NCBI GenBank assembly: GCA_945869965.1
Contig: CAMBRC010000014.1
Location: 1 to 57,761 of the forward strand
Length of the DNA stretch: 57,761 nt
Origin: Asaia bogorensis
Lineage (GTDB): Bacteria > Pseudomonadota > Alphaproteobacteria > Acetobacterales > Acetobacteraceae
Reading direction: 5' to 3'
Position 1 is the stretch's first letter. Every line of letters begins with the position of its first letter. The position numbers were made by a program, and so were the translations under genes. Below the pieces are notes generated by a model, which saw only the letters and a program-made list of their open reading frames with translations, was not told where the DNA came from and did no database searches. Shown here in pieces: positions 7,775 through 16,876 of this stretch.

Positions 7775-8995
7775 TCAGCAGCCGCTGTCGAACGACGATT
7801 TGGTCAGGCTGGAAAGGCCCATGAAGGTGACGGTGGTGCTGTCCGACAGGGTGACTTGCAGTCCGCCGGCGACCTTGACCTGGCTGGCCAGGACATCGTG
7901 GATGGCACCCTTGCCGTAGCCGTCGAGGTCGATGCGGTCGTTCTTGTCGAAGCCGTAGATGATGTCGGCGCCACCGCTGATGCCTTCGATGAAGTTGTAA
8001 ACATCCTTGCCCGGGCCGCCGAAAATGGTGGAGTCGCCCAGGCCGGCGATGAAGCGGTCGTCGCCGAAGCCGCCGGTGATCATGGTGTTGCCGCCGCCGG
8101 CGTAGAAGCTGTTGTCGCCGCCGGCGAGGGCGCCGAACAGGGTGGTGGCGCCATCGCTGGCGTGGAGTTCCTGCTTCTTCTCGCCCTCGGCGTAAAGTAC
8201 GTCGCCGTCGCCGCCGCCGAAGACGGTGGCGCGGTTGGAGCCGGCGTAAATGATGTTGTTGCCGGCGCTGCCGCCGTGGAATTCGTTGCGGCCGTCGCCG
8301 CCGTGGATGGTGGCGCTGCCGGTGCCGCCGAAGACGGTGGCGCGGCCCTCGGCCCCGACGAAGAACAGATCGCCGGAGCCGCCCCAGACCTGTTGGCTGC
8401 CTTCACCGAAGGCGACGATGGTGGCGCTGCCGGCGCCGAGAACGATGCGGTCGCGGCCTTCGGAGACCACCTGGTCGTCGCCGCCGCCGAGTTGGATGAC
8501 ATTGCGGCCTTCGCCGGCGCGGATGGTGTCGTTGCCATTGCCGAGGGCGTTGATGCTGTCGTCGCCGCCACCGGTGTTAATCGACCAGGCGCCGGTGCCG
8601 CCGGCGGGGACGAAGATGCGGTTGTCGCCGCCGCCGGCCACCACGGTGCCGGAGCCGCCGCCGCTATGGAAGGTGAGGCCGCCGGAGGAGCCGAGGACGC
8701 TGGCATTGTCCTCGCCGGTGCCGAAGATGGTGGCTTTTTTCGCGGTGGAGACGATGGCGGCGTAGTCGTTCGGCAGGAAGGTGGCGCCGTTGGTCTGTTG
8801 GACCCATTCGCCGGTTGTGCCGCCGGGGACTGGGGGCGGCAGGCCGTTCTTGCTGCTGGCAGGCACGATGCTGCCATTGCCGACGCCGGCGGTGATGGCA
8901 CCGGCGAGCGACTTGGCCAGCAGGGCGTTGGCCGCGGAATCGAAGGACAGCGTGACGGTAGCGCCGCCAGCGCCGGCGACGGTGACATTTGGCAT
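7775..8995 (-). CDS. Glycine-rich repeat (RTX-like) calcium-binding/adhesin-type protein
   Basis: This encodes 406 residues from the ATG at 8995, chosen because AAGGGAAC lies upstream; a longer in-frame ORF to 9112 has no better support. After about 100 residues with no recognised domain come at least a dozen irregular Gly/Asp/Asn-rich repeats such as GGGDDSINALGNGNDT, which form a parallel beta-roll in RTX proteins. The C-terminal part has FDKNDRIDL, common before the end of type I secreted proteins. There is no N-terminal signal peptide, which fits export by type I secretion. No type I transporter is nearby. Confidence 0.8.
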   Translation of the reverse strand: MPNVTVAGAGGATVTLSFDSAANALLAKSLAGAITAGVGNGSIVPASSKNGLPPPVPGGTTGEWVQQTNGATFLPNDYAAIVSTAKKATIFGTGEDNASVLGSSGGLTFHSGGGSGTVVAGGGDNRIFVPAGGTGAWSINTGGGDDSINALGNGNDTIRAGEGRNVIQLGGGDDQVVSEGRDRIVLGAGSATIVAFGEGSQQVWGGSGDLFFVGAEGRATVFGGTGSATIHGGDGRNEFHGGSAGNNIIYAGSNRATVFGGGDGDVLYAEGEKKQELHASDGATTLFGALAGGDNSFYAGGGNTMITGGFGDDRFIAGLGDSTIFGGPGKDVYNFIEGISGGADIIYGFDKNDRIDLDGYGKGAIHDVLASQVKVAGGLQVTLSDSTTVTFMGLSSLTKSSFDSGC

Positions 8996-9350
8996 GTTGC
9001 TGTTCCCTTGGCTGCGCGAGATCCCGCGGCGGGTGTCTCGGGCGGAGCGTGGGACAATAAAAACCCTATGACCAGCAAGTACACACGAGAAAAATTCGTG
9101 AATCCACGTCAATAATCCATGTATTCAATCGACGTTATAAATTTACATCAACCGGCGCGGATCGTGGTCACGCGTTCTCCAAAATGGCACGTGCAGGTGC
9201 ACGCTTGTTGCCAAAATTGAAACGCTGACAAGCGTCCTGGGCGTTCGCCGGGCTGCGGACTGCCCTGCTACAGATTGTGACATATTAAATATGTGCATCG
9301 AACCCGCATCCGGGCGTGGCCAGTGACGATCGCGGCGGACCGGCAGCGCG
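8996..9350. other. AT-rich intergenic region with two palindromes
   Basis: No gene is visible. CGTGCA-GG-TGCACG is a perfect inverted repeat at 9190-9203 and ACATATT-A-AATATGT is another at 9280-9294. The region is markedly more AT-rich than its neighbours between about 9060 and 9150. It lies upstream of the bead-repeat gene and beyond the 3' end of the amidohydrolase gene, so a promoter and operator for the bead-repeat gene are plausible but unproven. Confidence 0.4.
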
Positions 9351-10163
9351 CTATGCGGCGAAGCGGGCCCAGGCGGCCGGAATGAGGCGGGCCAGTCTCG
9401 CCGCCCATGCGGCCTGGCCGTCGGAGGTGTCGATCAGGTCCTGGCGGATTTCGAGTTCCAGGTACGGCACACCGTTGGCCTGGGCGTGGGTCGGTACCGA
9501 ATGGTCGGAGCTGGCGGAGAGCACATAGGGTTCGTTGGCGCCGACGACGAGGCCGGGTTCGGCGCGCAGCAGGTCGAGCATGGCATGGGCGAGCGGCAGG
9601 CTCGCGGCGTCAGTCGCGTCATAGAGCACGCCGGCGTGCCAGGGGCGGGCAACGCCCTTGTAGACCGGGGTGAAGCTGTGCATCGCCACGAACAGGAACG
9701 GCCGGCCGGTGGCGAGGCGGGCGCGCACCAGGGCGGCCAGGGCGGCGTGGTAGGGGGCGTGGATTTCGGCGACGCGGGCGGCGCGGGCGGCGGGCGGCAG
9801 GGCGGCGTTGCCGGGAATTGGAGTGCTTTCGCTGATCTCCGGGCAGGCGCTGGGCCAGTCCGGGGCGCGGTTGCAGTCGATCACCAGGCGGGAATAGGCC
9901 TGGCCGATGGCCAGCGTTTGCAGCGCGTCGGCGAGGCGGGTGGTGGTGCCCCAGATGCCGATGTCCCAGCCGATGTGGCGGGACAATTCGGCGTCCGAGA
10001 CGCCCAGCCCTTCGAGGCTGCGCGGGATGCGCCGCCCGGCATGGTCGGCGGCCAGCAGGAACGGGCTGCCCGCGGCCGCCCAGTCCCGCGGCTGGAGCGC
10101 CTTGGGATGAAGCAGCACGGGGGAGGGCTCGTCGGCCGCGAGCAGCCGGGCGGCGTCGTCCAT
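9351..10163 (-). CDS. N-formylglutamate amidohydrolase family protein
   Basis: This encodes 270 residues. Landmarks are ADHAGRRIP near residue 45, HIGWDIG, SRLVIDCNR, and AMHSFTPVY with a likely zinc-ligand histidine. The family hydrolyses N-formylglutamate to formate and glutamate in histidine degradation, though many members act on other N-acyl amino acids. No other hut genes are in the window. It starts 8 bp after the stop of the monooxygenase-domain gene, so the two probably share a transcript. The start ATG at 10163 lacks a strong Shine-Dalgarno sequence and may depend on coupling. Confidence 0.87.
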   Translation of the reverse strand: MDDAARLLAADEPSPVLLHPKALQPRDWAAAGSPFLLAADHAGRRIPRSLEGLGVSDAELSRHIGWDIGIWGTTTRLADALQTLAIGQAYSRLVIDCNRAPDWPSACPEISESTPIPGNAALPPAARAARVAEIHAPYHAALAALVRARLATGRPFLFVAMHSFTPVYKGVARPWHAGVLYDATDAASLPLAHAMLDLLRAEPGLVVGANEPYVLSASSDHSVPTHAQANGVPYLELEIRQDLIDTSDGQAAWAARLARLIPAAWARFAA

Positions 10164-10171
10164 CGCCGGGA

Positions 10172-10480
10172 TCAGCCGTTCTGCAGCACGTGGATGACCC
10201 GGCTGGCAACCATCGGGCGGGTCTTGGCGCCATAGGCGGCCATGTGGGGGGCGGCACCGTGGGCCTTCAGCGCGTCGGCGGTGGCCCATTTCTCGACCAC
10301 GACGAAGCTGTCCGGGCCGAGGGCGGTCTGGATGGCGCCGAAATCCGGCACGTCGACAACCGGCTGGTACTCGATGCAGCCATCCTCGGCGTGGACCGCG
10401 GGCATGTTCGCGTGGAAGGCTTCGAGGATGGTGGCGCGCATGCCGGGCTTGGCGGTGATGATGGCGAGGACGTGGATCAT
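10172..10480 (-). CDS. Antibiotic biosynthesis monooxygenase (ABM/YgiN-like) domain protein
   Basis: This encodes 102 residues with the ferredoxin-like ABM fold. The order is a first strand MIHVLAIITAKPGM, a helix, a strand EDGCIEYQPVVD and then FVVVEKWATADALKAH. ATG at 10480 is chosen over a longer open frame because AGGAGA lies 6 nt upstream. The family includes quinol monooxygenases and haem-degrading enzymes; the small size and position suggest a housekeeping role in detoxifying a small substrate. It is the first gene of a two-gene unit with the amidohydrolase. Confidence 0.87.
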   Translation of the reverse strand: MIHVLAIITAKPGMRATILEAFHANMPAVHAEDGCIEYQPVVDVPDFGAIQTALGPDSFVVVEKWATADALKAHGAAPHMAAYGAKTRPMVASRVIHVLQNG

Positions 10481-10640
10481 GGGCGTCTCCTGATGTTGCG
10501 GCGCGGGCGCCGGGGGCGGCACCGTAGCCCCGGGGAGGTCGGTTCCGAAACCCCCTTGGGTAACCCCCCCTTTCCCGACGCGGGAGGGCGCGCCAGACTG
10601 GCCGGCAAGCGGCAGGCGAGGCCGCGCGAGGAGATGCCAG

Positions 10641-12080
10641 ATGGACCCGACCTTCCTGTCCGCCAAACGCCAGGCGGCGCTGATCCGGCGCGGTGCGATC
10701 GGCTGCCGCGAGTTGCTGGATCATTATATCGGCCGGGTGGAGCGGCTGGATGGGCGGATCAATGCGGTGGTGGTCCGCGACTTCGAGCGGGCGCGCAAGC
10801 GGGCGGTGGCGCTGGATCGGGATCGGGCGAAGGGGGTCACCGGGCGGCTGCATGGCGTGCCGATGACGATCAAGGAGAGTTTTGACATTGCCGGGCTGCC
10901 GACGACCTGGGGCAATCCGGCCTTGAAGGACCATCGGGCGAAGGTCAATTCGGTTACCGTGGCGCGCTACATGGCGGCCGGCGCGGTGTTTTTCGGCAAG
11001 ACCAATGTGCCGTTGAACCTGGCGGATTGGCAGAGCTTCAATGCGGTGTATGGCTCGACGGGCAATCCGTGGGATCCCGGCCGGACGCCGGGGGGATCGT
11101 CTGGCGGGTCGGCGGCGGCGCTGGCGGCGGGGCTGACGGGGATGGAGACCGGCAGCGATATCGGCGCCTCGATCCGCAATCCCGCGCATTATTGTGGGGT
11201 GTTCGGGCACAAGCCGACATGGGGCATCTGTCCGCAGACCGGGCATGCGGTGTTCGACAATATCGATGAGCTGGACATGGCGGTGGTGGGGCCGCTGGCG
11301 CGCTCGGCGGATGACTTGGCGATTGGGTTGGAGATCATGGCGGGGCCGGTCGAGGCGGCCTGGCAGTTGAAGCTGCCGGCGCCTCGGGAGAAGGCCTGGG
11401 GCGGGCTGCGGGTGGCGGTGATGACCAGCCACGCGTGTTCGGATGTCGATGCGGAGATGCAGGCGGAGTTGGAGCGGCTGGCTCGCGCGCTGCGGAAGGA
11501 GGGGGCGAAGGTCAGCATGACCGCCCGGCCGGATTTCGACCTGGCCGAGGGGCACGCGCTGTATATCGAGATGCTGCGGGCAACCACGGCGGTGGGGATG
11601 GACGATGCCGGGGCGGCACAGTGGGCGGCGGTGTGGGATGGGCAGAAGGCGGACGATCCCAGCTACTACGCGCAGATGGCGCGCGGGATCACGATGACGC
11701 ACCGCATGTTCCTGCAGAAGAACGAGCGGCGGCAGAAGATGCGGCGGGCCTGGGCGGCGTTCTTCCGCGACTGGGACGTGCTGTTGTGCCCGCAGGCGGC
11801 GTCGCCGGCCTTTGCGCATGACCAGGCGGGCGAACGGCACAACCGGGTGATCCCGGTGAACGGCAAGATGGTGCCGGTGACCGACCAGATGTTCTGGGCC
11901 GGGCTGGCGAGCTTCTATCTGTTGCCTGGGACGGTGGCGCCGTTGGGGCTGAGCAAGGGGGGGGTGCCGTTCGGAGTGCAGATCCTGGGGGCGATGTATG
12001 ACGACCGTACGACGATCGAGGTGGCGCGGCTGTTGGAGAAATCCTGGCGCGGGTTTGTGCCGCCGCCGGGTTGGGCATGA
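10641..12080 (+). CDS. Amidase (amidase signature family)
   Basis: This encodes 479 residues. The Ser-cisSer-Lys triad is visible: K78 in MTIKES, S153 in GGSSGGS and nucleophile S177 in GSDIGASIRN. The enzyme hydrolyses amide bonds of an unidentified small substrate. A Shine-Dalgarno sequence GAGGAG lies about 7 nt before the ATG. Its stop overlaps the start of the transporter gene by 4 bp (ATGA), and a carboxymuconolactone decarboxylase gene follows. The arrangement suggests uptake of a compound, amide cleavage and further breakdown. Confidence 0.92.
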   Translation: MDPTFLSAKRQAALIRRGAIGCRELLDHYIGRVERLDGRINAVVVRDFERARKRAVALDRDRAKGVTGRLHGVPMTIKESFDIAGLPTTWGNPALKDHRAKVNSVTVARYMAAGAVFFGKTNVPLNLADWQSFNAVYGSTGNPWDPGRTPGGSSGGSAAALAAGLTGMETGSDIGASIRNPAHYCGVFGHKPTWGICPQTGHAVFDNIDELDMAVVGPLARSADDLAIGLEIMAGPVEAAWQLKLPAPREKAWGGLRVAVMTSHACSDVDAEMQAELERLARALRKEGAKVSMTARPDFDLAEGHALYIEMLRATTAVGMDDAGAAQWAAVWDGQKADDPSYYAQMARGITMTHRMFLQKNERRQKMRRAWAAFFRDWDVLLCPQAASPAFAHDQAGERHNRVIPVNGKMVPVTDQMFWAGLASFYLLPGTVAPLGLSKGGVPFGVQILGAMYDDRTTIEVARLLEKSWRGFVPPPGWA

Positions 12081-13309
12081 TGGTTGCCGCGGACGCCGTT
12101 GAGGATTCCAGCTACGCCTGGACGCGGCTTTTTGTTGCCGTCGTGTTGGGCACCGTCGGCGGGGTCGGCATGTGGTCGGCGGTGGTGGTGCTGCCGGCGA
12201 TCCAGGTGGAGTTCGGGGTCGACCGGGCGGATGCCTCGCTGCCGTTCACCCTGGTGACGATCGGGTTTGCAGTCGGCGGAGTGCTGATGGGCCGGCTTGC
12301 GGACCGGTTCGGGGTGGCGCTGCCGGTGGCGATCGGGGGGGTGTTCCTGGGGCTGGGCTATGGCCTGGCGGCGATGGCGACCAATGTCTGGCTGGTGGCG
12401 CTGGCTTATGGGGTGCCAATCGGGTTGCTGGGGTCATCGGCGGTGTTTGGGCCGTTGATGGCGGATACCTCGCGCTGGTTCATTCGGCGGCGGGGGATCG
12501 CGGTGGCGATCGCGGCGAGCGGCAATTATCTGGCCGGGACGATCTGGCCGCCGATTGTGCAGCATATGATCGACACGATCGGCTGGCGGGCTGGGCATGT
12601 GGTGATCGGGGCGGTGTGTGCCGCGGTGCTGATCCCGGTGTCGCTGCTGGTGCGGCGGCGACCGCCCGCGCATGCGCCGGTGGTGGCCGGTGTGGTGGAG
12701 GGCGCACGGTTGCGCGGGATTTCGCCGAACGCGCTGATGGGGTTGCTGGCGGTGGCGGGGGTGATGTGTTGCGTGGCGATGTCGATGCCGCAGGTGCATA
12801 TCGTGGCCTATTGCGGCGACCTCGGCTACGGGGTGGCGCGCGGGGCGGAGATGCTGTCGCTGATGCTGGGGTTTGGCGTGCTGAGCCGGCTGGCGTCGGG
12901 GTTCGTTGCCGACAAGCTGGGCGGCTTGGTGACGCTGTTGCTGGGCTCGGTGCTGCAGGCCAGCGCGCTGTTGCTGTATTTCGCGTTCGATGGGCTGAGC
13001 TCGCTCTATGTGATCTCCGCGCTGTTCGGGTTGTTCCAAGGCGGGATCATCCCGAGCTATGCGATCGTGGTGCGCGAGTATTTCCCGGCGCGCGAGGCGG
13101 GCACCCGCGTCGGCATCGTGCTGATGATGACGATCCTGGGGATGGCGCTGGGGGGGTGGATGTCCGGGGCGATCTTCGACCTGACCGGGTCGTACCGGGC
13201 GGCGTTTGCCAACGGCTTCGCCTGGAACCTGGTGAATGTCGTGATTGCCGTGTTTTTGCTGCGGCGCAGCCGGCCGGCGGCGCCGAAACTTGTTCCGGGA
13301 GTGGCCTGA
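12077..13309 (+). CDS. MFS transporter
   Basis: This encodes about 410 residues with twelve predicted membrane segments. The A-loop motif between helices 2 and 3 is seen as GRLADRFG. ATG at 12077 is chosen because it forms an ATGA overlap with the amidase stop; a TTG at 12071 is less likely. The overall pattern resembles the monocarboxylate/oxalate-type MFS group. It is probably the uptake system for the substrate or product of the amidase encoded just upstream. The direction and substrate are inferred. Confidence 0.9.
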   Translation: MMVAADAVEDSSYAWTRLFVAVVLGTVGGVGMWSAVVVLPAIQVEFGVDRADASLPFTLVTIGFAVGGVLMGRLADRFGVALPVAIGGVFLGLGYGLAAMATNVWLVALAYGVPIGLLGSSAVFGPLMADTSRWFIRRRGIAVAIAASGNYLAGTIWPPIVQHMIDTIGWRAGHVVIGAVCAAVLIPVSLLVRRRPPAHAPVVAGVVEGARLRGISPNALMGLLAVAGVMCCVAMSMPQVHIVAYCGDLGYGVARGAEMLSLMLGFGVLSRLASGFVADKLGGLVTLLLGSVLQASALLLYFAFDGLSSLYVISALFGLFQGGIIPSYAIVVREYFPAREAGTRVGIVLMMTILGMALGGWMSGAIFDLTGSYRAAFANGFAWNLVNVVIAVFLLRRSRPAAPKLVPGVA

Positions 13310-13701
13310 TGACCGATGACAGCCTGCGGGCGCGCGGCGATGCGATGCGGACCAAGCTGATGGGCGAAGGATTCGCCACGCAGCTCAATTCAACCCTGTA
13401 TGCCGATCCGATCATGGTGCAGTTCCGCGAACTGGCGACCGATATCGCGTTCGGCTCGGTGTGGACCCGGCCGGGGCTGGACCTCAAGACGCGCGCGCTG
13501 ATCTGCGTGATCTCCGATACCTCGACCGGGCGGTATCCCGAATTGGCGGTGCATCTGCGGATGGCGCGCAACCATGGGTGGAGCGAGGAGGAGCTGACCG
13601 AGGCGATCCTGCATCTGTCGGTTTATGTTGGGCTGCCGTTTGTGCGCGAGGCGTTGATTGTGGCGAGCGAAACGTTTGCGACGCTGAGGGCAGAGAAGTA
13701 A
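13309..13701 (+). CDS. Carboxymuconolactone decarboxylase (AhpD-like) family protein
   Basis: This encodes 130 residues, all-helical. The segments LDLKTRALICVIS and GWSEEELTEAILHLSVYVGLP match the family consensus. There is no CxxC pair as in AhpD, so a peroxidase-partner role is unlikely and a decarboxylase-like role is favoured. The start overlaps the transporter stop by one base (TGATG), so it is the third gene of the amidase operon. Repeat copy 5 begins 2 bp after the stop and probably terminates the operon. Confidence 0.9.
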   Translation: MTDDSLRARGDAMRTKLMGEGFATQLNSTLYADPIMVQFRELATDIAFGSVWTRPGLDLKTRALICVISDTSTGRYPELAVHLRMARNHGWSEEELTEAILHLSVYVGLPFVREALIVASETFATLRAEK

Positions 13702-13703
13702 GG

Positions 13704-13819
13704 GTTCTTTTTTGAAAAAAAGAACCAAAAAACTTTTATTCATTGGCACCCGGCCTCCCAGGGTGAGCCGTGTGCCAATGAATGAAGTTTTTTTGCTTCT
13801 TTTTGTTCACAAAAAGAAG
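13704..13819. repeat. Composite palindromic repeat (copy 5, best-paired)
   Basis: The left palindrome is 13704-13725. The tail CAAAAAACTTTTATTCATTGGCAC pairs almost perfectly, over about 24 bp, with GTGCCAATGAATGAAGTTTTTTTG, and the right palindrome ends at 13819. Read from the operon, the long hairpin is followed by TTTTTTTGCTTCTTTTT; read from the lipoprotein gene, the reverse strand gives the same layout. It lies between converging genes. Confidence 0.92.
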
Positions 13820-13830
13820 ACCTTGGCTTC

Positions 13831-14016
13831 CTACTGCACTGTCTGACACCGAACCGGGCATCGGATCACCGGCGAAATAGCGCGTTGCGGGCCGGCGCCG
13901 AAGAAGCTTTCCATCAGGGCGCGGTCGGTGCTGCTGCTGGCGAGCTGGATGGCGGGTGGAGGAGAGGTTGCACAGCCGGCGAGGGCCAGCAGGGCCGTCA
14001 GGATCAGGCGTCGCAT
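13831..14016 (-). CDS. Small lipoprotein, function unknown
   Basis: This encodes 61 residues from the ATG at 14016, chosen because GGAG lies upstream. The peptide starts MRRLILTALLALAGCATSPPP, a type II signal peptide with lipobox LAGC. The mature part is short, with two cysteines near the C-terminus, and has no recognisable domain. It is likely an outer-membrane or periplasmic lipoprotein. Its stop is close to repeat copy 5. Confidence 0.65.
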   Translation of the reverse strand: MRRLILTALLALAGCATSPPPAIQLASSSTDRALMESFFGAGPQRAISPVIRCPVRCQTVQ

Positions 14017-14117
14017 GGTGGCCGCTCCGTGGTGTCGCGATAGACTTACGGTTGCGGCGAAGGTGTCGGAACACAACTATGCGTGAAGGCAAAGTAACAA
14101 AATACAATAGTATTTGA

Positions 14118-14648
14118 TCAGTTCGCGTCGTGCCGGTAACGCCCGGCCAGTTCGACGTAATGCGCGGCGGTGCGGCCGTATTTGGCCAGGTCTTCGGGCG
14201 ACAGCACGCGCCAGAGCTTGGCCGGGGAGCCGGACCAGATCTCGCCGGGCCCGATGCGCTTGCCGGGGGTGAGCAGGGAGCCGGCGGCGAGCATGCCGCC
14301 CTCCTCGATCACCGCGCCGTCCAGCACGGTGGCGCCCATGCCGACGAAGGCCCGATCCTTGAGCGTGCAGGCATGGATGATGCAGGCGTGGCCGATGGTC
14401 ACATCGTCGCCGATGATGGTCGGCATGGTGCCGGCGTTGACGTGGACGATGGTGCCGTCTTGGATGTTGCTGCGGGCGCCGACGCGGATGAAGTTGGTGT
14501 CGCCGCGCAGCACGCAGTGGAACCACACGCCGGCCTTGGGGCCGATCGTCACCTGGCCGATCAGGGCCGCGGTGGGGGCGATGAAGGCGTCGGGCGCCAC
14601 CTGGGGGGTGGCGCCCTCGAACGGATAGAGCGGGCCGGCCTCAGGCAT
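14118..14648 (-). CDS. Gamma-carbonic-anhydrase family protein (left-handed beta-helix)
   Basis: This encodes about 176 residues from the ATG at 14648; an alternative ATG at 14675 adds nine residues. Hexapeptide repeats form a left-handed beta-helix, and the metal-binding signature is seen in NIQDGTIVHVN, ATIGHACIIHAC-like and GMGATVLDGA segments. The family binds zinc or iron through three histidines and may be a carbonic anhydrase or a structural homologue. Its start overlaps the argC stop by about 8 bp, so the two are translationally coupled. Confidence 0.87.
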   Translation of the reverse strand: MPEAGPLYPFEGATPQVAPDAFIAPTAALIGQVTIGPKAGVWFHCVLRGDTNFIRVGARSNIQDGTIVHVNAGTMPTIIGDDVTIGHACIIHACTLKDRAFVGMGATVLDGAVIEEGGMLAAGSLLTPGKRIGPGEIWSGSPAKLWRVLSPEDLAKYGRTAAHYVELAGRYRHDAN

Positions 14649-15600
14649 GCGCGAGTTCGCGGCCGGTGGCGGCATGGTGGGCGAGGCCGAGCATCAGCGC
14701 GATGTTCTGCACCGCGGCCCCAGAGGCGCCTTTGCCGAGGTTGTCCAGGCGGGCGACCAGCACCGCCTGGCGCTGTTTGTCGTTGGCGTAGACGCGCAAC
14801 TCCAGCAGGTCGGTTTCGTTCAAATCCTCGGCGGTCAGGCGGTCATTGGGCTGGGTCGGCATGACACGCACCAGGGCGCTGCCTTTGAAGTAGGCGGCGA
14901 GGATGGCGTTGAGGTCGGCGCCGGTCGGCTTGCCTGCCAAGGTGTCAAGGTGCAGCGGGATGCTGACCAGCATGCCCTGGCGGAAATGTCCGACCGAGGG
15001 GATGAAGATCGGGCGGCGCGACAGGCCGGCATAGAGCTGGGTTTCCGGCACGTGCTTGTGCTCAAAGCCCAGGCCATACAGTTCGAAGGACGGGCCACCG
15101 GAGCTATCGTGCGCCTCGATCATCGCCTTGCCGCCGCCGGAATAGCCGCTGACGGCGTTGATGGTGACCGGGTGGTCGGCCGCCATCAGCCCGGCATCGA
15201 CCAGCGGGCGGATCAGGGCGATTGCGCCGGTGGGATAGCAGCCGGGATTGGCGACCTTGCTGGCGGCGGCGATCTTGGCTGCCTGGCCGGGTGCCATTTC
15301 GGGGAAGCCATAGGCCCAGTCCGGGTTGACCCTATGCGCGGTGCTGGCGTCCAGCAGCTTGGGCGCGTCGGCGCCAAGTTCGTCGGCCAGCCTTGTGCTT
15401 TCCTTCGCCGCATCGTCGGGCAGGCACAGCACGACCAGGTCGACCTCGCGCATCATCGCCTGGCGCGCCGCCGGGTCCTTGCGTCGCTCGCCGGTCAGGC
15501 TGCGCAAGGCAACCCCCTCGAACGCTTCAAGCCGCGTGCGGATGCCGAGCCCCGTGGTGCCGGCTTCGCCATCGATGAAAACGGTGGCCGTGTCTGCCAT
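14641..15600 (-). CDS. argC: N-acetyl-gamma-glutamyl-phosphate reductase, short (type 2) form
   Basis: This encodes 319 residues. The nucleotide-binding start TATVFIDGEAGTTGLGIR and the active-site cysteine C121 in ANPGCYPTG identify ArgC, which reduces N-acetylglutamyl phosphate to the semialdehyde in arginine biosynthesis. The length of about 310-320 fits the short form. AAGGAG lies 7 nt before the ATG. In many alphaproteobacteria argC directly follows rplM-rpsI; here an SDR, an EamA transporter and a broken gene lie between them. Confidence 0.95.
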   Translation of the reverse strand: MADTATVFIDGEAGTTGLGIRTRLEAFEGVALRSLTGERRKDPAARQAMMREVDLVVLCLPDDAAKESTRLADELGADAPKLLDASTAHRVNPDWAYGFPEMAPGQAAKIAAASKVANPGCYPTGAIALIRPLVDAGLMAADHPVTINAVSGYSGGGKAMIEAHDSSGGPSFELYGLGFEHKHVPETQLYAGLSRRPIFIPSVGHFRQGMLVSIPLHLDTLAGKPTGADLNAILAAYFKGSALVRVMPTQPNDRLTAEDLNETDLLELRVYANDKQRQAVLVARLDNLGKGASGAAVQNIALMLGLAHHAATGRELAHA

Positions 15601-15789
15601 GTCTAGTTCTCCTTCCGGCGGGCATGGTTTGCCGTGTGGCGCGCAGAACGCAAGCAAAACAACGGCCGGCCGCTGCCTATCTTGTATGCAGAAATGCGGA
15701 TCGCAGGGATGCGATGCCGTTTTTGGGGGGTTCGCACCTGCACAATCTGCGGCATTGTATCGGCATCGGACGGCATTGGAACGAGCAGC

Positions 15790-16719
15790 GTGGCAGCGGA
15801 TGGCGTGACGGCAAAAGACGCCGAGGATCCCGGCGGGCCGGCGAAGCCAGGCATTTTCGACCGGCGGCTGCTGCTGGGCATCCTGTTCATCTGTCTGTCC
15901 GGCGTGGTGTTTCCGGTGATGAACGGTTTCGCCAAGCTGCTGGGGGCGGAGTACTCGACGCTCCAGGTGTCCTGGGCGCGGGCTTTCGGGCATTTCGTGT
16001 TCCTGCTGGCGGCCTTCCTGCCGCGCCATGGCATGGCGGTGCTGCGGACGCGGCGACCGATGATCCAGTTCGGCCGGGCGCTGATGCTCTATATCTCCAA
16101 CATCTGTTTCTTTTTCGCGGTGGTGTACATCCCGATCGCCGATGCCGCGGCAATCAGCATGACCGCGCCGCTGGTCGTCGCCTTGCTGGCCTGGCCGATA
16201 CTGGGCGAGCGGACAAACCCGGCGCGGCTGATTGCGCTGGGCATCGGATTTACCGGGGTTCTGCTGATCATCCGGCCGGGAACCGACCTGTTCCATTGGG
16301 CGTCGCTGTTCGTGGTGGCCAGCGCCATCGGCTATGGCGTCTATCAGATTCTGACGCGCAAGGTGGCGGGCATCGACTCGCCGGAAACGTCGGCAGTGTA
16401 TGCACCGGTGGTCGGCGCGATCTTCATGCTGGCGGTGATGCCGTTCGTGTGGCGCACTCCGGCGACGCTGCTGGACCTCGGCATGTTCGTCGGGCTGGGC
16501 GTGCTGGGAGCGGTGGGGCATTACTTCGTGGCGCGCGCGCTGACGCTGGCGCCGGCCAACCTGGTGTCGCCGTTCCAGTATTTTCAGCTGTTTGCCTCGG
16601 TGATCGTGGGCTACGTGCTCTTTGCAGCGCTGCCGGATTGGGTGACCTGGGTGGGGGCGGGGATCATCATGATGTCCGGCCTGTATATCGGGTGGTCGCA
16701 GACCCGGGTGGCGAAGTAG
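15790..16719 (+). CDS. DMT superfamily (EamA) transporter
   Basis: This encodes about 309 residues and has ten predicted membrane helices in two EamA halves. The GTG at 15790 with GGAA upstream is the preferred start; a longer open frame runs back to 15634. The second half contains ANLVSPFQYFQLFASVIVG. EamA transporters move small metabolites or amino acids across the inner membrane, often as exporters. The substrate is unknown. It diverges from argC across about 190 bp. Confidence 0.85.
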   Translation: MAADGVTAKDAEDPGGPAKPGIFDRRLLLGILFICLSGVVFPVMNGFAKLLGAEYSTLQVSWARAFGHFVFLLAAFLPRHGMAVLRTRRPMIQFGRALMLYISNICFFFAVVYIPIADAAAISMTAPLVVALLAWPILGERTNPARLIALGIGFTGVLLIIRPGTDLFHWASLFVVASAIGYGVYQILTRKVAGIDSPETSAVYAPVVGAIFMLAVMPFVWRTPATLLDLGMFVGLGVLGAVGHYFVARALTLAPANLVSPFQYFQLFASVIVGYVLFAALPDWVTWVGAGIIMMSGLYIGWSQTRVAK

Positions 16720-16726
16720 AAAGAAT

Positions 16727-16856
16727 CTTCTTTTTGTGGACAAAAAGAAGCAAAAAAACTTTATCCATTAGGGCGCGGGCAGTGCCGGGTATCGCCGGGG
16801 ATGGCCCGGCGCCATCGGATGAAGTTTTTTTGCTTCTTTTTGTTCACAAAAAGAAG
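16727..16856. repeat. Composite palindromic repeat (copy 6)
   Basis: The left palindrome is 16727-16750 (centre variant GTGGAC), then CAAAAAAACTTTATCCATT, then the core with GGCGCGGGC pairing to GCCCGGCGCC, then GGATGAAGTTTTTTTG and the right palindrome to 16856. It starts 7 bp after the transporter stop and lies upstream of the SDR gene. Confidence 0.92.
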
Positions 16857-16876
16857 ACTTACTTGGAGGACTGAAC

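Noticed and set aside
7037-9115. 692-codon open frame on the plus strand
   Set aside because: It is the antisense of the bead-repeat and PEP-CTERM genes. The composition is only Gly/Ala/Asp/Glu/Val.
10641-13701. Amidase/MFS/decarboxylase operon as a biosynthetic gene cluster
   Set aside because: There are no synthases, carriers or tailoring sets. The layout fits uptake and breakdown of a small amide.
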